Shown: piece after piece, positions 16,620-25,974 of the stretch
Numbering within the stretch: position 1 is the stretch's first letter
How the letters are laid out: each line of letters opens with the position of its first letter
Translations under genes and position numbers: made by a program
The notes under the pieces: generated by a model
The model's input: the letters and a program-made list of their open reading frames with translations, nothing else
What the model was told of the DNA's origin: nothing
Databases searched by the model: none
Source of the DNA: Paenibacillus polymyxa
GTDB taxonomy: Bacteria; Bacillota; Bacilli; Paenibacillales; Paenibacillaceae
DNA: 64,000 nucleotides
Direction: 5' to 3'
Assembly (NCBI RefSeq): GCF_018614975.1
Contig: NZ_JAGGNR010000013.1
Coordinates: 47,463-111,462 of the forward strand

Positions 16620-17708
16620 TTAGTCGGTAAGGATTTGCAGTTCTTTTGGATATGTTGTCAGAACTTCGACACCCGTCTCGGTCACAATTACATCATCCTC
16701 AATACGGACGCCGCCTGCTGCGGTATAGATGCCCGGTTCAATCGTGAATACGGTACCTTCATTCAGGATGTCCATATTCTCTCCATGGAGAGAAGGATAC
16801 TCATGTACGTCGATACCCAATCCATGGCCTACTCTATGCATAAAGCGCTCGCCGTATCCCGCTTCTTCCGTGACCTGGCGTGCTGCACGATCTACTTCTG
16901 CGCAGGTGATGCCTGGTTTCACGATTTGGATAGCGGCTTCATTGGCTGCGAGCACCGTGTTATAGATGGTTTTGAGTTCAGGTGAGATGTCACCAAAGGC
17001 GAATGTACGTGTGATATCCGAGGCATACCCTCCAGCATACACACCCATATCAAACATCAACAGGTCACCATGTTGCAGTTTTCGTTCACCTGGTGTACCG
17101 TGTGGCAGACCTGTTTTGGGTCCTGTGAGCACCATAGTATCAAAGGAAGGGCCATCGGCACCCAGCTTTTTCATCTGATACTCCATCTCGGCGACAAGTT
17201 CAATCTCGGTTACACCTGTGCGAACATGAGAGAGGCCTTGACGCAATGTTTCTTCAATTAGATAAATAGCGTGGCGAATGCGGGCTACCTCATCAGGTGT
17301 TTTTTTCACACGTAATGTGCGAAGCAGGGGGCCAACATCTTGGAAGCTGGCAGCACCCAGCGCGGCGGTCAGTTGCTCATAACGTGCGACTGTCACGTAT
17401 TCTTTTTCGAGACCTACCCGGCCCAAGCGCCCCTGATAACGATCAAACAAAGCGTATGGATTATCCGTATCCGTGTGCGTGGCAATATTGGATACCGAGG
17501 AAGCGGCTGCGGCAGCTTCAGCGTCCAGGGCGGGTACAATCAATAACGGTTCTTCGCCGCGTGCAAGAACCAGACCAAGGAAGCGTTCATGCGGATTGCT
17601 CGCAAATCCAGTTAAATAGTAGATATGTTTCGGATCTGTGATCAGCATGGCGTCCAATCCTTGCCCGGACAGATCGGCTTCAAGACGAGATAAAGGGTTT
17701 TGATTCAT
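16620..17708 (-). CDS. Xaa-Pro peptidase (M24 family)
   Basis: This is predicted to release the N-terminal residue from, or cleave, proline-containing peptides in the cytoplasm. An N-terminal creatinase-like domain (about residues 1-130) precedes the pita-bread catalytic domain. Metal ligands are visible: the two Asp in FDMGVYAGGYASDITRTF, the His in HRVGHGLGIDVHEYP, the Glu in FTIEPGIY and the final Glu in EDDVIVTETG. The ATG at 17708 (MNQNPLSRL) is chosen, with AAAGGTGG 12 nt upstream; an in-frame ATG at 17732 overlaps that site. Its 362 residues are normal. It stands alone. The exact subfamily (PepQ-like or PapA/YqhT-like) is open. Confidence 0.9.
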   Translation of the reverse strand: MNQNPLSRLEADLSGQGLDAMLITDPKHIYYLTGFASNPHERFLGLVLARGEEPLLIVPALDAEAAAAASSVSNIATHTDTDNPYALFDRYQGRLGRVGLEKEYVTVARYEQLTAALGAASFQDVGPLLRTLRVKKTPDEVARIRHAIYLIEETLRQGLSHVRTGVTEIELVAEMEYQMKKLGADGPSFDTMVLTGPKTGLPHGTPGERKLQHGDLLMFDMGVYAGGYASDITRTFAFGDISPELKTIYNTVLAANEAAIQIVKPGITCAEVDRAARQVTEEAGYGERFMHRVGHGLGIDVHEYPSLHGENMDILNEGTVFTIEPGIYTAAGGVRIEDDVIVTETGVEVLTTYPKELQILTD

Positions 17709-17974
17709 AAGTGTATATATCCACCTTTCCATTCCTTCTATCTCTCTATTATAAAAGATTATGATGGAATTCCAAACTGCGGTGATTTCATATCCTCGGA
17801 ATCCCTTGAATTCTCGGTTTAAGCGGCTGGTATGAAGGGTAATACAGGGCGAAACCGCTTAACAGATGAATAATAGCACCACAACTATAGAGAGCAGTGA
17901 ATGAACAATACGTCGAAGCTTTTCTTTATTTATTTTATACGAAAAAACGATATGCGAAGGGAGATGTAATTATC

Positions 17975-19186
17975 ATGAATAATCGAGTAACCGTTCCGCT
18001 GTATGCTTCATTATTAAGTGTGGCACTGTTAACCGCGTCATGTTCTTCAGGCGAACCCTCTACGGGAGGAACAGAGCAGACGTCTCAGGGGCAGGGAACC
18101 GCTCAGGGACAGACAGCCAATGGAGGTAATACCGGTGCGAGTGGAAACGAGAGTGGAGCACAGGGAGAGACGGTTATTCCGTATCAGGCTTCCGTTCTGG
18201 TTGAAGGATTGAATGCACCATGGGAGATTGTGAGTGTGCCTGATGGTCGGATGTTTGTAACGGAACGCCCTGGTGCGATTCGGGTTATTGAGGATGGAAA
18301 ACTGGCCCCTGAACCACTGATTGAATTCTCAGCTCCATTTAATGAAGAAGGTGAGGGAGGTCTGTTGGGTCTTGCGGCTGATCCGGACTTCGAGGATAAC
18401 AGTTATCTGTATGCATACCACTCCTATCTGGAAGGCGATGACATTGCCAATCGAGTGTTACGCCTCAAGGTGAATGATGGCAAAGCGGTCATAGATCAAG
18501 AGCTGCTTGGTAACATTCCAGGCGGAACGAATCATAATGGTGGGCGGATCAAAATTGGCCCGGACAAGTTGCTCTATATCACGACAGGTGAACGTTATGA
18601 ACCGGAACTGTCGCAGAACCAAGATAGCCTTGGGGGTAAAATATTGCGGATAGGTCTCGACGGATCGATCCCGGCAGACAACCCATGGCCGAATTCACCT
18701 GTATACAGTATGGGACACCGTAACGCACAGGGACTGGCATGGAACCCGGACAATGGCTATCTGTATTCTACCGAGCATGGTCAGCGGAATCATGATGAGA
18801 TTAACCGGATTGTAGCCGGGGAGAATTATGGCTGGCCCGAGGTAGAAGGAGACGATGATGACAATGGCGCATATCAGGCTCCGCTTGCACATAGTGGGAA
18901 TGATACATGGGCGCCGTCTGGTGTAGCTTTTGTTGAAGAAGGACCTTGGGCTGGATCACTGATTGCTGCGAATCTGCGTGGAGAGCAGCTGCTAAAGGTT
19001 ACTCTTTCGGAAGATGGCACACAGGTGGAGAAGGTGGAACCCATCTTCGAAGATGAGTGGGGGCGAATTCGTAATGTGAGTGCGGGCGAGGACGGAAAGT
19101 TATACGTGCTTACGAACAATCGGGATGGACGGGGATCACCACGAGATGGAGATGACAAGCTGATTGTACTTACTCCGGAGAGTTAA
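17975..19186 (+). CDS. PQQ-type sugar dehydrogenase lipoprotein (GSDH family)
   Basis: This is an exported beta-propeller protein resembling soluble aldose-sugar dehydrogenases. A signal peptide with lipobox LTASC (Cys near residue 23) is followed by a low-complexity Gly/Gln/Thr linker to about residue 65. The propeller includes GLNAPWEIVSVPDGRMFVTE, GEGGLLGLAADPDF, NHNGGRIKIGPDKLLYITTG and GHRNAQGLAWNP. The ATG at 17975 is chosen for the AAGGGAG site and signal peptide; the frame remains open upstream to 17897 without a better start. Whether PQQ is available is unknown, and many Firmicute members have no proven activity. Confidence 0.88.
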   Translation: MNNRVTVPLYASLLSVALLTASCSSGEPSTGGTEQTSQGQGTAQGQTANGGNTGASGNESGAQGETVIPYQASVLVEGLNAPWEIVSVPDGRMFVTERPGAIRVIEDGKLAPEPLIEFSAPFNEEGEGGLLGLAADPDFEDNSYLYAYHSYLEGDDIANRVLRLKVNDGKAVIDQELLGNIPGGTNHNGGRIKIGPDKLLYITTGERYEPELSQNQDSLGGKILRIGLDGSIPADNPWPNSPVYSMGHRNAQGLAWNPDNGYLYSTEHGQRNHDEINRIVAGENYGWPEVEGDDDDNGAYQAPLAHSGNDTWAPSGVAFVEEGPWAGSLIAANLRGEQLLKVTLSEDGTQVEKVEPIFEDEWGRIRNVSAGEDGKLYVLTNNRDGRGSPRDGDDKLIVLTPES

Positions 19187-19277
19187 GTCGGGGGCAGGGG
19201 AGACAAAATCAGTGTAACAGGAAAGCGTCGAACCGAATTGGTCTCGCCGGTAAGGTTAGGAGGTTTAATGGTTAATT

Positions 19278-19330
19278 AATCAAAGGAGCTGTCCCGTCAA
19301 GTTCATGACATTTGGGACAGCTCCTTGATT
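19278..19330. terminator. Long hairpin between convergent genes
   Basis: AATCAA-A-GGAGCTGTCCC (19278-19295) pairs with GGGACAGCTCCTTGATT (19314-19330), a 17-bp stem with one bulged A. A smaller GTCA/TGAC hairpin lies in its loop. No T-tract follows. It separates the sugar dehydrogenase gene from the convergent MBL gene and could stop both transcripts. Confidence 0.75.
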
Positions 19331-19389
19331 GTAATGTATGTTTCATCCTAATCTTGAATGAGCTACAACGCACAATGCCGCGTTCTTTA

Positions 19390-20121
19390 CTATTCTGCGC
19401 TCTCCGCAAGTGTGGCAATACGCTGAGCCGGATCATTCATGTACTCTCCACCGTGATAACAGAGAACCTTATTAAGCTTAAGGTTGGTCAGTTTCTTCAG
19501 GCTTCGCAGCGCTTCAGGCATGTCCGGTGTCGCTTGTGGCGCAGGGCCAACCAGTTCATCATCGACCATACGAAGTTCATCGGCAGCAAGCAGGAACTGC
19601 TGCTCCTGGAAATACAGACAGATATGACCTGGCGTATGTCCCGGTGTATGAATGACCTGTGTACCGCCTTGAAGGGGTAATAAGTCTCCGTCTGCCAGAG
19701 TTCTGCTAATGTTCACTTCGGGCAGCTGCAAGAGCAATTGGTCTGCCAGTGCCAGAACGGGAGCGGGCAGCAGAGCACGACGTTCAGGCATGAACTTGAT
19801 CAAAGGTTTCTCACCTGTTAGATATGGAGTCTCATCGGCATGTGCCCAGATTTCCAGATCGGGAATAGCATCCAGCAGAGCGCCCAGATTACCGATATGA
19901 TCGATGTCTTGATGGGTAATAATCACACGTTTGACGTCCGAGAGCTGTACGCCCTCTTGTTCCAATGCGGATTGAAGTTCGGCAAATTGTCCAATCATGC
20001 CTGTATCCACCAGGGTAACGCCATCTACATCACGAAGCATGACGGGGAATATGGGGCTGTTCCCGGAAGGTGTGGGAATCTGGAGATTTAGCACAGTAAT
20101 CGAAGTTGTTGGATGGCTCAT
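19390..20121 (-). CDS. MBL-fold metallo-hydrolase
   Basis: This is a metallo-beta-lactamase-fold hydrolase of unknown substrate. The zinc-binding motif is THQDIDHIGN (HxxxDH, residues about 73-82), preceded by VTLVDTGMIGQ. A further His is in HTPGHTPGHICLY and the Asp in LLAADEL. The ATG at 20121 (MSHPTTS) is preferred. A GTG at 20148 directly abuts the AAGGAGG site and would leave no spacing. Between that site and the ATG lies a 6-bp hairpin, described separately. The family includes glyoxalase II-like and quorum-quenching enzymes; the substrate cannot be assigned. Confidence 0.85.
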   Translation of the reverse strand: MSHPTTSITVLNLQIPTPSGNSPIFPVMLRDVDGVTLVDTGMIGQFAELQSALEQEGVQLSDVKRVIITHQDIDHIGNLGALLDAIPDLEIWAHADETPYLTGEKPLIKFMPERRALLPAPVLALADQLLLQLPEVNISRTLADGDLLPLQGGTQVIHTPGHTPGHICLYFQEQQFLLAADELRMVDDELVGPAPQATPDMPEALRSLKKLTNLKLNKVLCYHGGEYMNDPAQRIATLAESAE

Positions 20122-20127
20122 GGTGAT

Positions 20128-20156
20128 CCGGACCGTAGTCCGGTACACCTCCTTTT
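20128..20156 (-). promoter_or_regulatory. Ribosome binding site with spacer hairpin (MBL gene)
   Basis: On the minus strand AAAAGGAGG is followed by CCGGAC-TACG-GTCCGG (20143-20128) and then the ATG at 20121. The C(UACG)G loop belongs to the very stable UNCG class. Linear spacing from the AGGAGG to the ATG is about 26 nt, but folding of the hairpin would shorten it to near normal. Confidence 0.6.
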
Positions 20157-20177
20157 CTTTTTTAGCGATGATTGTTG

Positions 20178-20720
20178 TTATTCAGGGCGATTATATTTTA
20201 AGTGTTTTCTATATTTTTTTACCGTATGGAGCAGTGCTTCGAACGTTTCTTCTTCATTACTGCCATCCTTAACGATGGAGACAAATGAGAAGTTATCATG
20301 AACAAGTTTGTTCCTCGTCTGAAATACCAGACTAAGGGCTTCAGCGAAGTGTTCTTTTTCGGATTCCAGAGCAATGAACTCTTTACTCAGTTCCGCTTGA
20401 ATAATCTCCATGTTGGAGCGCGCGCGGTAGGCAGGAGTTTTCATCAGCTGGGTCGAATTAAACTTTTTCTGATATACGTCTCTGTACAGTTGATGTAACA
20501 TTTGTTCAATGATGGCGCATAATTCGATGACCAATGAAGCATATCTTCGGTTTTTGCGTTTTCGGGTGAGCTCACGTGTTTCTTCTTTGTCCAAAATACC
20601 ATATTTTTCATACAGCGTAGAGTCAACGTTCTGCAAGATTTCCTGATATTCCTGTTCGAGTAGTGCGATTTCAACTTTGGCTTGTTTTTTAACTTTTCTA
20701 AAATCTTCTTTGGTCAGCAT
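20178..20720 (-). CDS. Hypothetical protein with HEPN-like RxxxxH motif
   Basis: I do not recognise the family. The 180-residue product is almost entirely helical and charged, with a coiled-coil-like N-terminal third (KVKKQAKVEIALLEQEYQEI). Near the C-terminus TRNKLVHDN contains R-N-K-L-V-H, the Rx4H signature of HEPN RNases and related nucleotidyl-processing folds. The ATG at 20720 follows GGGAGGA at 5 nt; the longer frame to 20759 is not needed. No partner nucleotidyltransferase or toxin-antitoxin mate adjoins it. The neighbours are the MBL gene (same strand) and the divergent SDR gene. Confidence 0.75.
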   Translation of the reverse strand: MLTKEDFRKVKKQAKVEIALLEQEYQEILQNVDSTLYEKYGILDKEETRELTRKRKNRRYASLVIELCAIIEQMLHQLYRDVYQKKFNSTQLMKTPAYRARSNMEIIQAELSKEFIALESEKEHFAEALSLVFQTRNKLVHDNFSFVSIVKDGSNEEETFEALLHTVKKYRKHLKYNRPE

Positions 20721-20824
20721 ACTTGTCCTCCCATGGAAACCGAGATGTGATCCTATCATTATCTCATATTGTCCGTTGTTGCGCCTCTAATTTCAGAACC
20801 TCAGGTTCAGAAAGGAATTACCTC

Positions 20825-21688
20825 ATGTCCATTCAGATAGCAATTGTAACAGGAGCTAACTCAGGTATGGGGTTGGCAACCACCATTGAACTTGCAAGAC
20901 AAGGATATCGCGTAATTATGGCATGCCGCAGTGAGAAGCGCGGACAGGAGGCTCTTCAGGAAGCTGTGCGTCAGTCCGGCTCTTCTACGATTGAACTTAT
21001 GCTGTGTGACCTGGGTTCACTCGAAAGGATACGCCAGTTTGCCCGCACATTCCGCGAGTGTCATGATCGCCTTGACGTTCTGGTTAATAATGCGGGGGTG
21101 GTGATGGTCAAGCGGAAGGAAACCTCAGATGGGTTCGAACAAAGTATCGGTATTAACCATCTGGGGCATTTCCTGCTGACCTTACTTTTGATAGAACCTC
21201 TGAAAGCCGCGAAGCAGGGACGGGTGGTGAACGTTTCGTCAGGTGCTTACAAGGCTGGCAAAATCCACTTCGAAGATCCACATCTGCACAAAGGTTATAA
21301 TCCGATCAAAAGTTATGCTCAATCCAAACTGGCGAACGTGCTGTTCACTCGTGCACTGGCTCGCAAACTGTCAGGTACGTCTGTCACAGTGAACTGTCTA
21401 CACCCTGGTGCGGTGGGAACGAGTATAGGCGTAGATCGCAATACCGGATTTGGCACACGCATTATGGCGTTTGCAGGTAAGCTTCCATTCTTTCTGTCGC
21501 CTGAAGAAGGGGCACGAACGGCTGTTTATCTGGCTACAAGCTCTGAAGTCGTCGGGATCACCGGGCGTTACTTCTATCAGCAGAAAGAGCAGCAGCTGAA
21601 GGCACATGCCATTGATGATGCTTCAGCTGAGCGTTTCTGGACGTGGAGTGAAGAACAGGTTGGGCTAAAGCCTGACGAGAAGTTGTAA
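20825..21688 (+). CDS. Short-chain dehydrogenase/reductase
   Basis: This NAD(P)-dependent oxidoreductase has 287 residues. The cofactor motif TGANSGMG is at about residues 9-16, followed by CRSEKRG, typical of NADP-preferring retinol-dehydrogenase-like SDRs. VNNAGVV is near 85, and the catalytic Ser is in VNVSSGAY with Tyr/Lys in YAQSK. The ATG at 20825 has AAAGGA at about 8 nt. The substrate is unknown. It converges on thrS with only 47 bp between, where a tiny CAGC/GCTG hairpin lies. Confidence 0.9.
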   Translation: MSIQIAIVTGANSGMGLATTIELARQGYRVIMACRSEKRGQEALQEAVRQSGSSTIELMLCDLGSLERIRQFARTFRECHDRLDVLVNNAGVVMVKRKETSDGFEQSIGINHLGHFLLTLLLIEPLKAAKQGRVVNVSSGAYKAGKIHFEDPHLHKGYNPIKSYAQSKLANVLFTRALARKLSGTSVTVNCLHPGAVGTSIGVDRNTGFGTRIMAFAGKLPFFLSPEEGARTAVYLATSSEVVGITGRYFYQQKEQQLKAHAIDDASAERFWTWSEEQVGLKPDEKL

Positions 21689-21735
21689 TTCAGCACAAGC
21701 TGATGAGTGACCAATGAATAGAGTTGTTACATCTT

Positions 21736-23742
21736 TTATACTTTTGCCTTCACAGCTTGTTGGATCATTTTAATAAAATCTCGAATATGTTGGATGCCTT
21801 GATCTCCCTGACCGTATGCACGGACTGAGGCGGATGAGGCATTTTTCTCATTCTCACCAAGCACGAGTGAATAAGGCACTTTTTCCATCTGGGCTTCACG
21901 GATTTTGTACCCGAGCTTCTCGCTGCGCAGATCTGTTTCTACCCGAATTCCCGCAGCACGGAGCTGGCTCTGTACTTGGAGCGCATAGTCTGCGTAATGA
22001 TCTGATACAGGTAGGAGCTTCACTTGCACAGGTGCGAGCCAGAGTGGGAACGCTCCTGCATAGTGCTCAGTCAGGATGCCGATGAAACGATCAATGGAAC
22101 CATAGATGGCACGGTGGATCACGACAGGACGGTGTTTCAGGCTATCCTCGCCAATATAAGTGAGGTCGAACTTCTCCGGCATTTGAAAATCAAGCTGGAT
22201 TGTTCCGCACTGCCAGCTACGCTTCAGCGCATCGAGGATATGAAAGTCAATTTTCGGTCCATAAAAGGCACCGTCCCCTTCGTTAATGCGATACTCCACA
22301 CCGCGCCGATCCAGTACATTTTGCAATGCTTTTTCAGCTTGATCCCACAGTTCTTCCGATCCCATGGAATCTTCCGGGCGAGTGGACAATTCAATCTTAT
22401 ATTCGAACCCAAAGATATCGTACATACGTCCAATCAGTGAGATTGCCTGATTAATCTCGTCCTCGATCTGCTCTGGCATGACGTAGAGATGGGCATCATC
22501 CTGGCAGAATGTCCGCACACGCATCATGCCGTTCAGAGCACCTGAGAATTCATGACGGTGAACCTGACCAAATTCCATCATGCGAATCGGTAATTCGCGA
22601 TAGGAATGGAGTGTATTTTTGAAGATCAGCATGTGCCCGGGACAGTTCATCGGTTTCAGTGCAAAAGTGGAATCGTCCACTTCCGAGAAATACATATTGT
22701 CCTTGTAATGCTCCCAATGGCCGGATTGCTCCCACAGCCGGTTGTTCATCATGAGCGGAGTCCGAACTTCCTGATAACCTTCCTGTAATTGCAGCTCACG
22801 GGAGAATTGCTCCAGTTCAGTACGAACAGTCATGCCTTTAGGCAGATAGAAGGGCATGCCGGGCGCTTCCTCGGAGAACATGAATAGTTCAAGCTCTTTA
22901 CCGAGTTTACGGTGATCCCGTTTTTTCGCTTCTTCGAGCATGTGCAGATGTTCATCCAGTTGGGCTTTGTTCGGAAAAGCTGTACCGTAGATGCGTTGCA
23001 GCATCTTATTATCCGAGTTCCCCCGCCAGTACGCACCAGCCACATTCAACAGCTTGAACGCTTTGATCCGACCAGTGGATGGGAGATGGGGACCGCGGCA
23101 CAGATCAAAGAACTCTCCTTGATCATAGATCGAAAGCTCGGCGTCCTCTGGCAAATCCTGAATGAGTTCAAGCTTGTAGGGGTCCTGGATTTCTCCGAAG
23201 ATCCGGAGGGCTTCTTCCCGGCTAACGACCCGCCGACTGATTTTGTGATTTTCCTGAATGATTTTGTTCATTTCCCGCTCGATGGCAGCCAGATCACTGA
23301 TGGACAAGGCATGCTCGAGATCAACATCGTAATAGAATCCATCTTCAATGACGGGGCCGATCCCCAGTTTCACTTGTTCTGCACCGTAGATGCGTTTGAG
23401 TGCCTGTGCGAGCACATGTGCTGCGCTGTGACGATAACGATACAGACCTTCCGCACTGTCCAAAGTAACGATAACAAGTTCGCAATCTTGCTCGAGCACC
23501 CAATCGAGGTCGACATTCTGACCATCTACAATACCGCCAATGGCCTGTTTTCCCAGGCTTGTGCTGATCGATGAGGCAACCGCACCTACAGTGATGCCTG
23601 CTTCGTAAGAACGTACCGCGCCACCTTGCAGACGGACCTCAATGGAATGACCGGATTGTTGCACATCATTTGCTGTTGCTTGGCTGTTTATTTCGTTACC
23701 TGATTTGTTGCTTGCAGCGTTACTGTTTACCTGTTTACTCAT
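21736..23742 (-). CDS. thrS: Threonyl-tRNA synthetase ThrS
   Basis: This enzyme charges tRNA-Thr with threonine. The order is: a disordered Asn/Gln/Ser-rich N-terminal 30 residues, a TGS domain (about 33-95), and the second editing domain with HSAAHVLAQAL near 107. The class II catalytic core follows, with Zn ligands Cys in KPMNCPGHM and His in VHRHEFSG, and motif 3 around HRAIYGSIDRF. The C-terminal anticodon-binding domain begins near 570. The ATG at 23742 has GGAGAG 9 nt upstream. The N-terminal extension before TGS is longer than in most ThrS. A T-box leader precedes it. Confidence 0.97.
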   Translation of the reverse strand: MSKQVNSNAASNKSGNEINSQATANDVQQSGHSIEVRLQGGAVRSYEAGITVGAVASSISTSLGKQAIGGIVDGQNVDLDWVLEQDCELVIVTLDSAEGLYRYRHSAAHVLAQALKRIYGAEQVKLGIGPVIEDGFYYDVDLEHALSISDLAAIEREMNKIIQENHKISRRVVSREEALRIFGEIQDPYKLELIQDLPEDAELSIYDQGEFFDLCRGPHLPSTGRIKAFKLLNVAGAYWRGNSDNKMLQRIYGTAFPNKAQLDEHLHMLEEAKKRDHRKLGKELELFMFSEEAPGMPFYLPKGMTVRTELEQFSRELQLQEGYQEVRTPLMMNNRLWEQSGHWEHYKDNMYFSEVDDSTFALKPMNCPGHMLIFKNTLHSYRELPIRMMEFGQVHRHEFSGALNGMMRVRTFCQDDAHLYVMPEQIEDEINQAISLIGRMYDIFGFEYKIELSTRPEDSMGSEELWDQAEKALQNVLDRRGVEYRINEGDGAFYGPKIDFHILDALKRSWQCGTIQLDFQMPEKFDLTYIGEDSLKHRPVVIHRAIYGSIDRFIGILTEHYAGAFPLWLAPVQVKLLPVSDHYADYALQVQSQLRAAGIRVETDLRSEKLGYKIREAQMEKVPYSLVLGENEKNASSASVRAYGQGDQGIQHIRDFIKMIQQAVKAKV

Positions 23743-23775
23743 GTGAACCACTCTCCATTTCATCAAATGAAAGCG

Positions 23776-24092
23776 CAAAAAACACCCGTCCCGGAAAAGG
23801 GACGAGTGCGCTTGGCTCGTGGTTCCACCCTAATTTTGGTTATGGTGCACCCTGCTCTCGGCCAGCCGCCGGAACAGAAAACATCATAACCCTCATTGGA
23901 ATCCGTTATCGGGGATCAGGCGGTGAACTCTACTGGCAGCATGCCAAACATCCGAGGGAAGTTCGAAATGCTGAGGTTCGAGGTCACGGCTGCAGAGGGG
24001 TAATTCCGGTCCGTTCGCTGAAGAAGGTTTCACCAATCCCCTCTCTCTCTGGGCAGCACGCAAACGAAATCATGTCTCTGGTCATCGCCAAA
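23776..24092 (-). ncRNA. T-box leader for thrS
   Basis: The minus strand carries the T-box core AGGGTGGAACCACG (23831-23818), about 75 nt before the thrS start. It is followed by the terminator CACTCGTCCC/GGGACGGGTG and a T-run (23808-23777). Upstream, Stem I-like sequence contains GGAATTACCCC, where ACC at 24001-23999 is a plausible threonine specifier codon. Uncharged tRNA-Thr would stabilise the antiterminator. The 5' limit is approximate. Confidence 0.93.
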
Positions 24093-24213
24093 TATGTTAG
24101 ATCAACTCATCAGATGATCCTGAAATGTGTTGTGTTCAATATTAATATATGGGAACAGGTGTTATTGAGTGTCGATTATATAGACTGGAAATGGAAAGGT
24201 CAAGCGGAACATT

Positions 24214-25974
24214 TTAATTGGTTTCGGACGGTCCATCCCATATTAAGCGAATGATCGTTCCTTCACCAGGGGTGGACTGTACCTCAATCCGACCATTCAT
24301 GGCTTCGATCAAACCTTTGGTTACCGCCATGCCCAGCCCTGATCCAACATCCGATGTACCTGTATCTGTACCGCGATAGTATCGTTCAAATAACTTCCAT
24401 ACCGTCTCGGGGTCCATGCCTCGTCCATTATCGGCAAACTGAATGCTGAATTCATCTGCCTGCTTACCAGAATGCACACTGACAAGCAGGATGGACTCGG
24501 CCGGATTATGAAGAAGGGCATTGGCGGTCAGATTATCCACGATTCGTTCAAACGACGGAATATGCACAAGGCCATACACGGGCACTTCGGAAGCTTGGAA
24601 AATAATGCGACCTTCCCCATATGCCGGATTCCGTTCAGCGCGCAGGATCAGATCGCGGAGCAACGTATTTACGTCAGTTTCTTCCACCACAGGTTGATAT
24701 CCTCCACTGCGTAATCGATAGGTCATGGCAAGGTCGTTGACAAGCCTGTCCATATACATAGATTTATCGAGCATTATGCCTGCGAATTCCCTGACTTCTT
24801 CCGCGGTCCAGCTATACTTATCTGCCTCAAGCATATGAGCATATCCCTGAATGGAGGAGAGGGGTGTCTTCAGATCATGTGTTATGCCAGCAATCCACTC
24901 CTCCCGCAGAGAATCGGTCTGTTTCCGAAGTTCTTCATCTTGTTTCAATGTGTGAGACAGGGCCTGCATGGAGCGAAGCACTTCAGCATACACGTTGTAT
25001 TTTCGCTTCCACTTTCCGTTACGACGCTGACTGCGAGGCACTCCAAAGGCTCCGGTGGGTTCCTCATAATGTCCTCGTTCCAGACGCTGTAACCATTGGA
25101 GCATATGCAGCATAGGTGAGCCGAAGCGGTTGGCATACCAGAAGGCGAGTAGGCTAATCAAAATGACAACGGACAGGAGAAGCGCGAGAAGAGCGGGTGC
25201 CAATATGAATTTATATGGATTCTCATCTCCTGACGCAGATGGGTCTACAGGTATGTTAAGCATCCAGGTTGTGCTGTTCTGTTCGTCGTAAAAAGTTGCG
25301 CTCGATATTCCATACCGATTGGGATAACGAATACGTAAAATCAGTTCCTGGATGTCATAACTGCTGGGGACGCCTATGGCGGGTTTGTTAAAGGAAGCCA
25401 GCTCTTGACCGTAAGCGTCCAAAACTTGCAGATATGCATCTTTGGAGCGAATCGCATCCTGTTGTTGGGGCTGGAGAACCAGCTCTCCATTGGTGTAATA
25501 ACTGTTTTGACGGGCTTGATTAAGTAAGGATTCGGCCTGATTGCGCTCGCCGTACAGCAAGGTGAAATCCTGTCCGTCTTTCTTCCGAATCTGAATGATG
25601 ATCCGGTACGGGAAGGTTTTTTTGGCATCCCAATAAGCGATCAACTCGCCGGGCTTGTATTGTTTGGGGACATCGGTTGGTGTATTAAAGTCGTCAATGA
25701 CGAAGCCCTTCTTATCCAGAACCTGCAACCATCCCTGATTATGTTTCACCTGCTCCAGCAGCTTGGGATCATAACGTACCGTGCCATCGGGCATCATCTC
25801 TGCGGTATTGATTAATTGGTCAAGTCCGCTTGTAGCGAAGTCATCCACCAACATGACTTCATTTACCCTTTGAACGACCCAATAGGTTGCCGCAGAACCC
25901 AATAGGATAATAAGGACAACTATACCGGCAAGCATCCCGACAAACCGGGTCATCAATCTGCGACGAATACTCAT
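24214..25974 (-). CDS. Sensor histidine kinase
   Basis: This is the membrane sensor of a two-component system with the regulator gene 4 bp upstream. A membrane segment at about residues 11-33 and a second near 258-282 bracket an extracellular domain of about 225 residues with no recognised fold. After a linker, the HisKA region has GITHDLKTPLSSIQGY with the phosphorylated His near residue 365. The ATPase domain shows N-box DNLTANALLHN, G1 DNGRGMD and G2 GSGLGMAVTKG. It overlaps the response regulator stop (ATGA, 25971-25974). The stimulus is unknown; the next gene on the other side is an M23 lipoprotein, so cell-wall sensing is only a guess. Confidence 0.94.
   Translation of the reverse strand: MSIRRRLMTRFVGMLAGIVVLIILLGSAATYWVVQRVNEVMLVDDFATSGLDQLINTAEMMPDGTVRYDPKLLEQVKHNQGWLQVLDKKGFVIDDFNTPTDVPKQYKPGELIAYWDAKKTFPYRIIIQIRKKDGQDFTLLYGERNQAESLLNQARQNSYYTNGELVLQPQQQDAIRSKDAYLQVLDAYGQELASFNKPAIGVPSSYDIQELILRIRYPNRYGISSATFYDEQNSTTWMLNIPVDPSASGDENPYKFILAPALLALLLSVVILISLLAFWYANRFGSPMLHMLQWLQRLERGHYEEPTGAFGVPRSQRRNGKWKRKYNVYAEVLRSMQALSHTLKQDEELRKQTDSLREEWIAGITHDLKTPLSSIQGYAHMLEADKYSWTAEEVREFAGIMLDKSMYMDRLVNDLAMTYRLRSGGYQPVVEETDVNTLLRDLILRAERNPAYGEGRIIFQASEVPVYGLVHIPSFERIVDNLTANALLHNPAESILLVSVHSGKQADEFSIQFADNGRGMDPETVWKLFERYYRGTDTGTSDVGSGLGMAVTKGLIEAMNGRIEVQSTPGEGTIIRLIWDGPSETN

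Noticed and set aside
22912..23574. 220-codon plus-strand frame opposite thrS
   Set aside because: Antisense to conserved synthetase sequence with no start signal.
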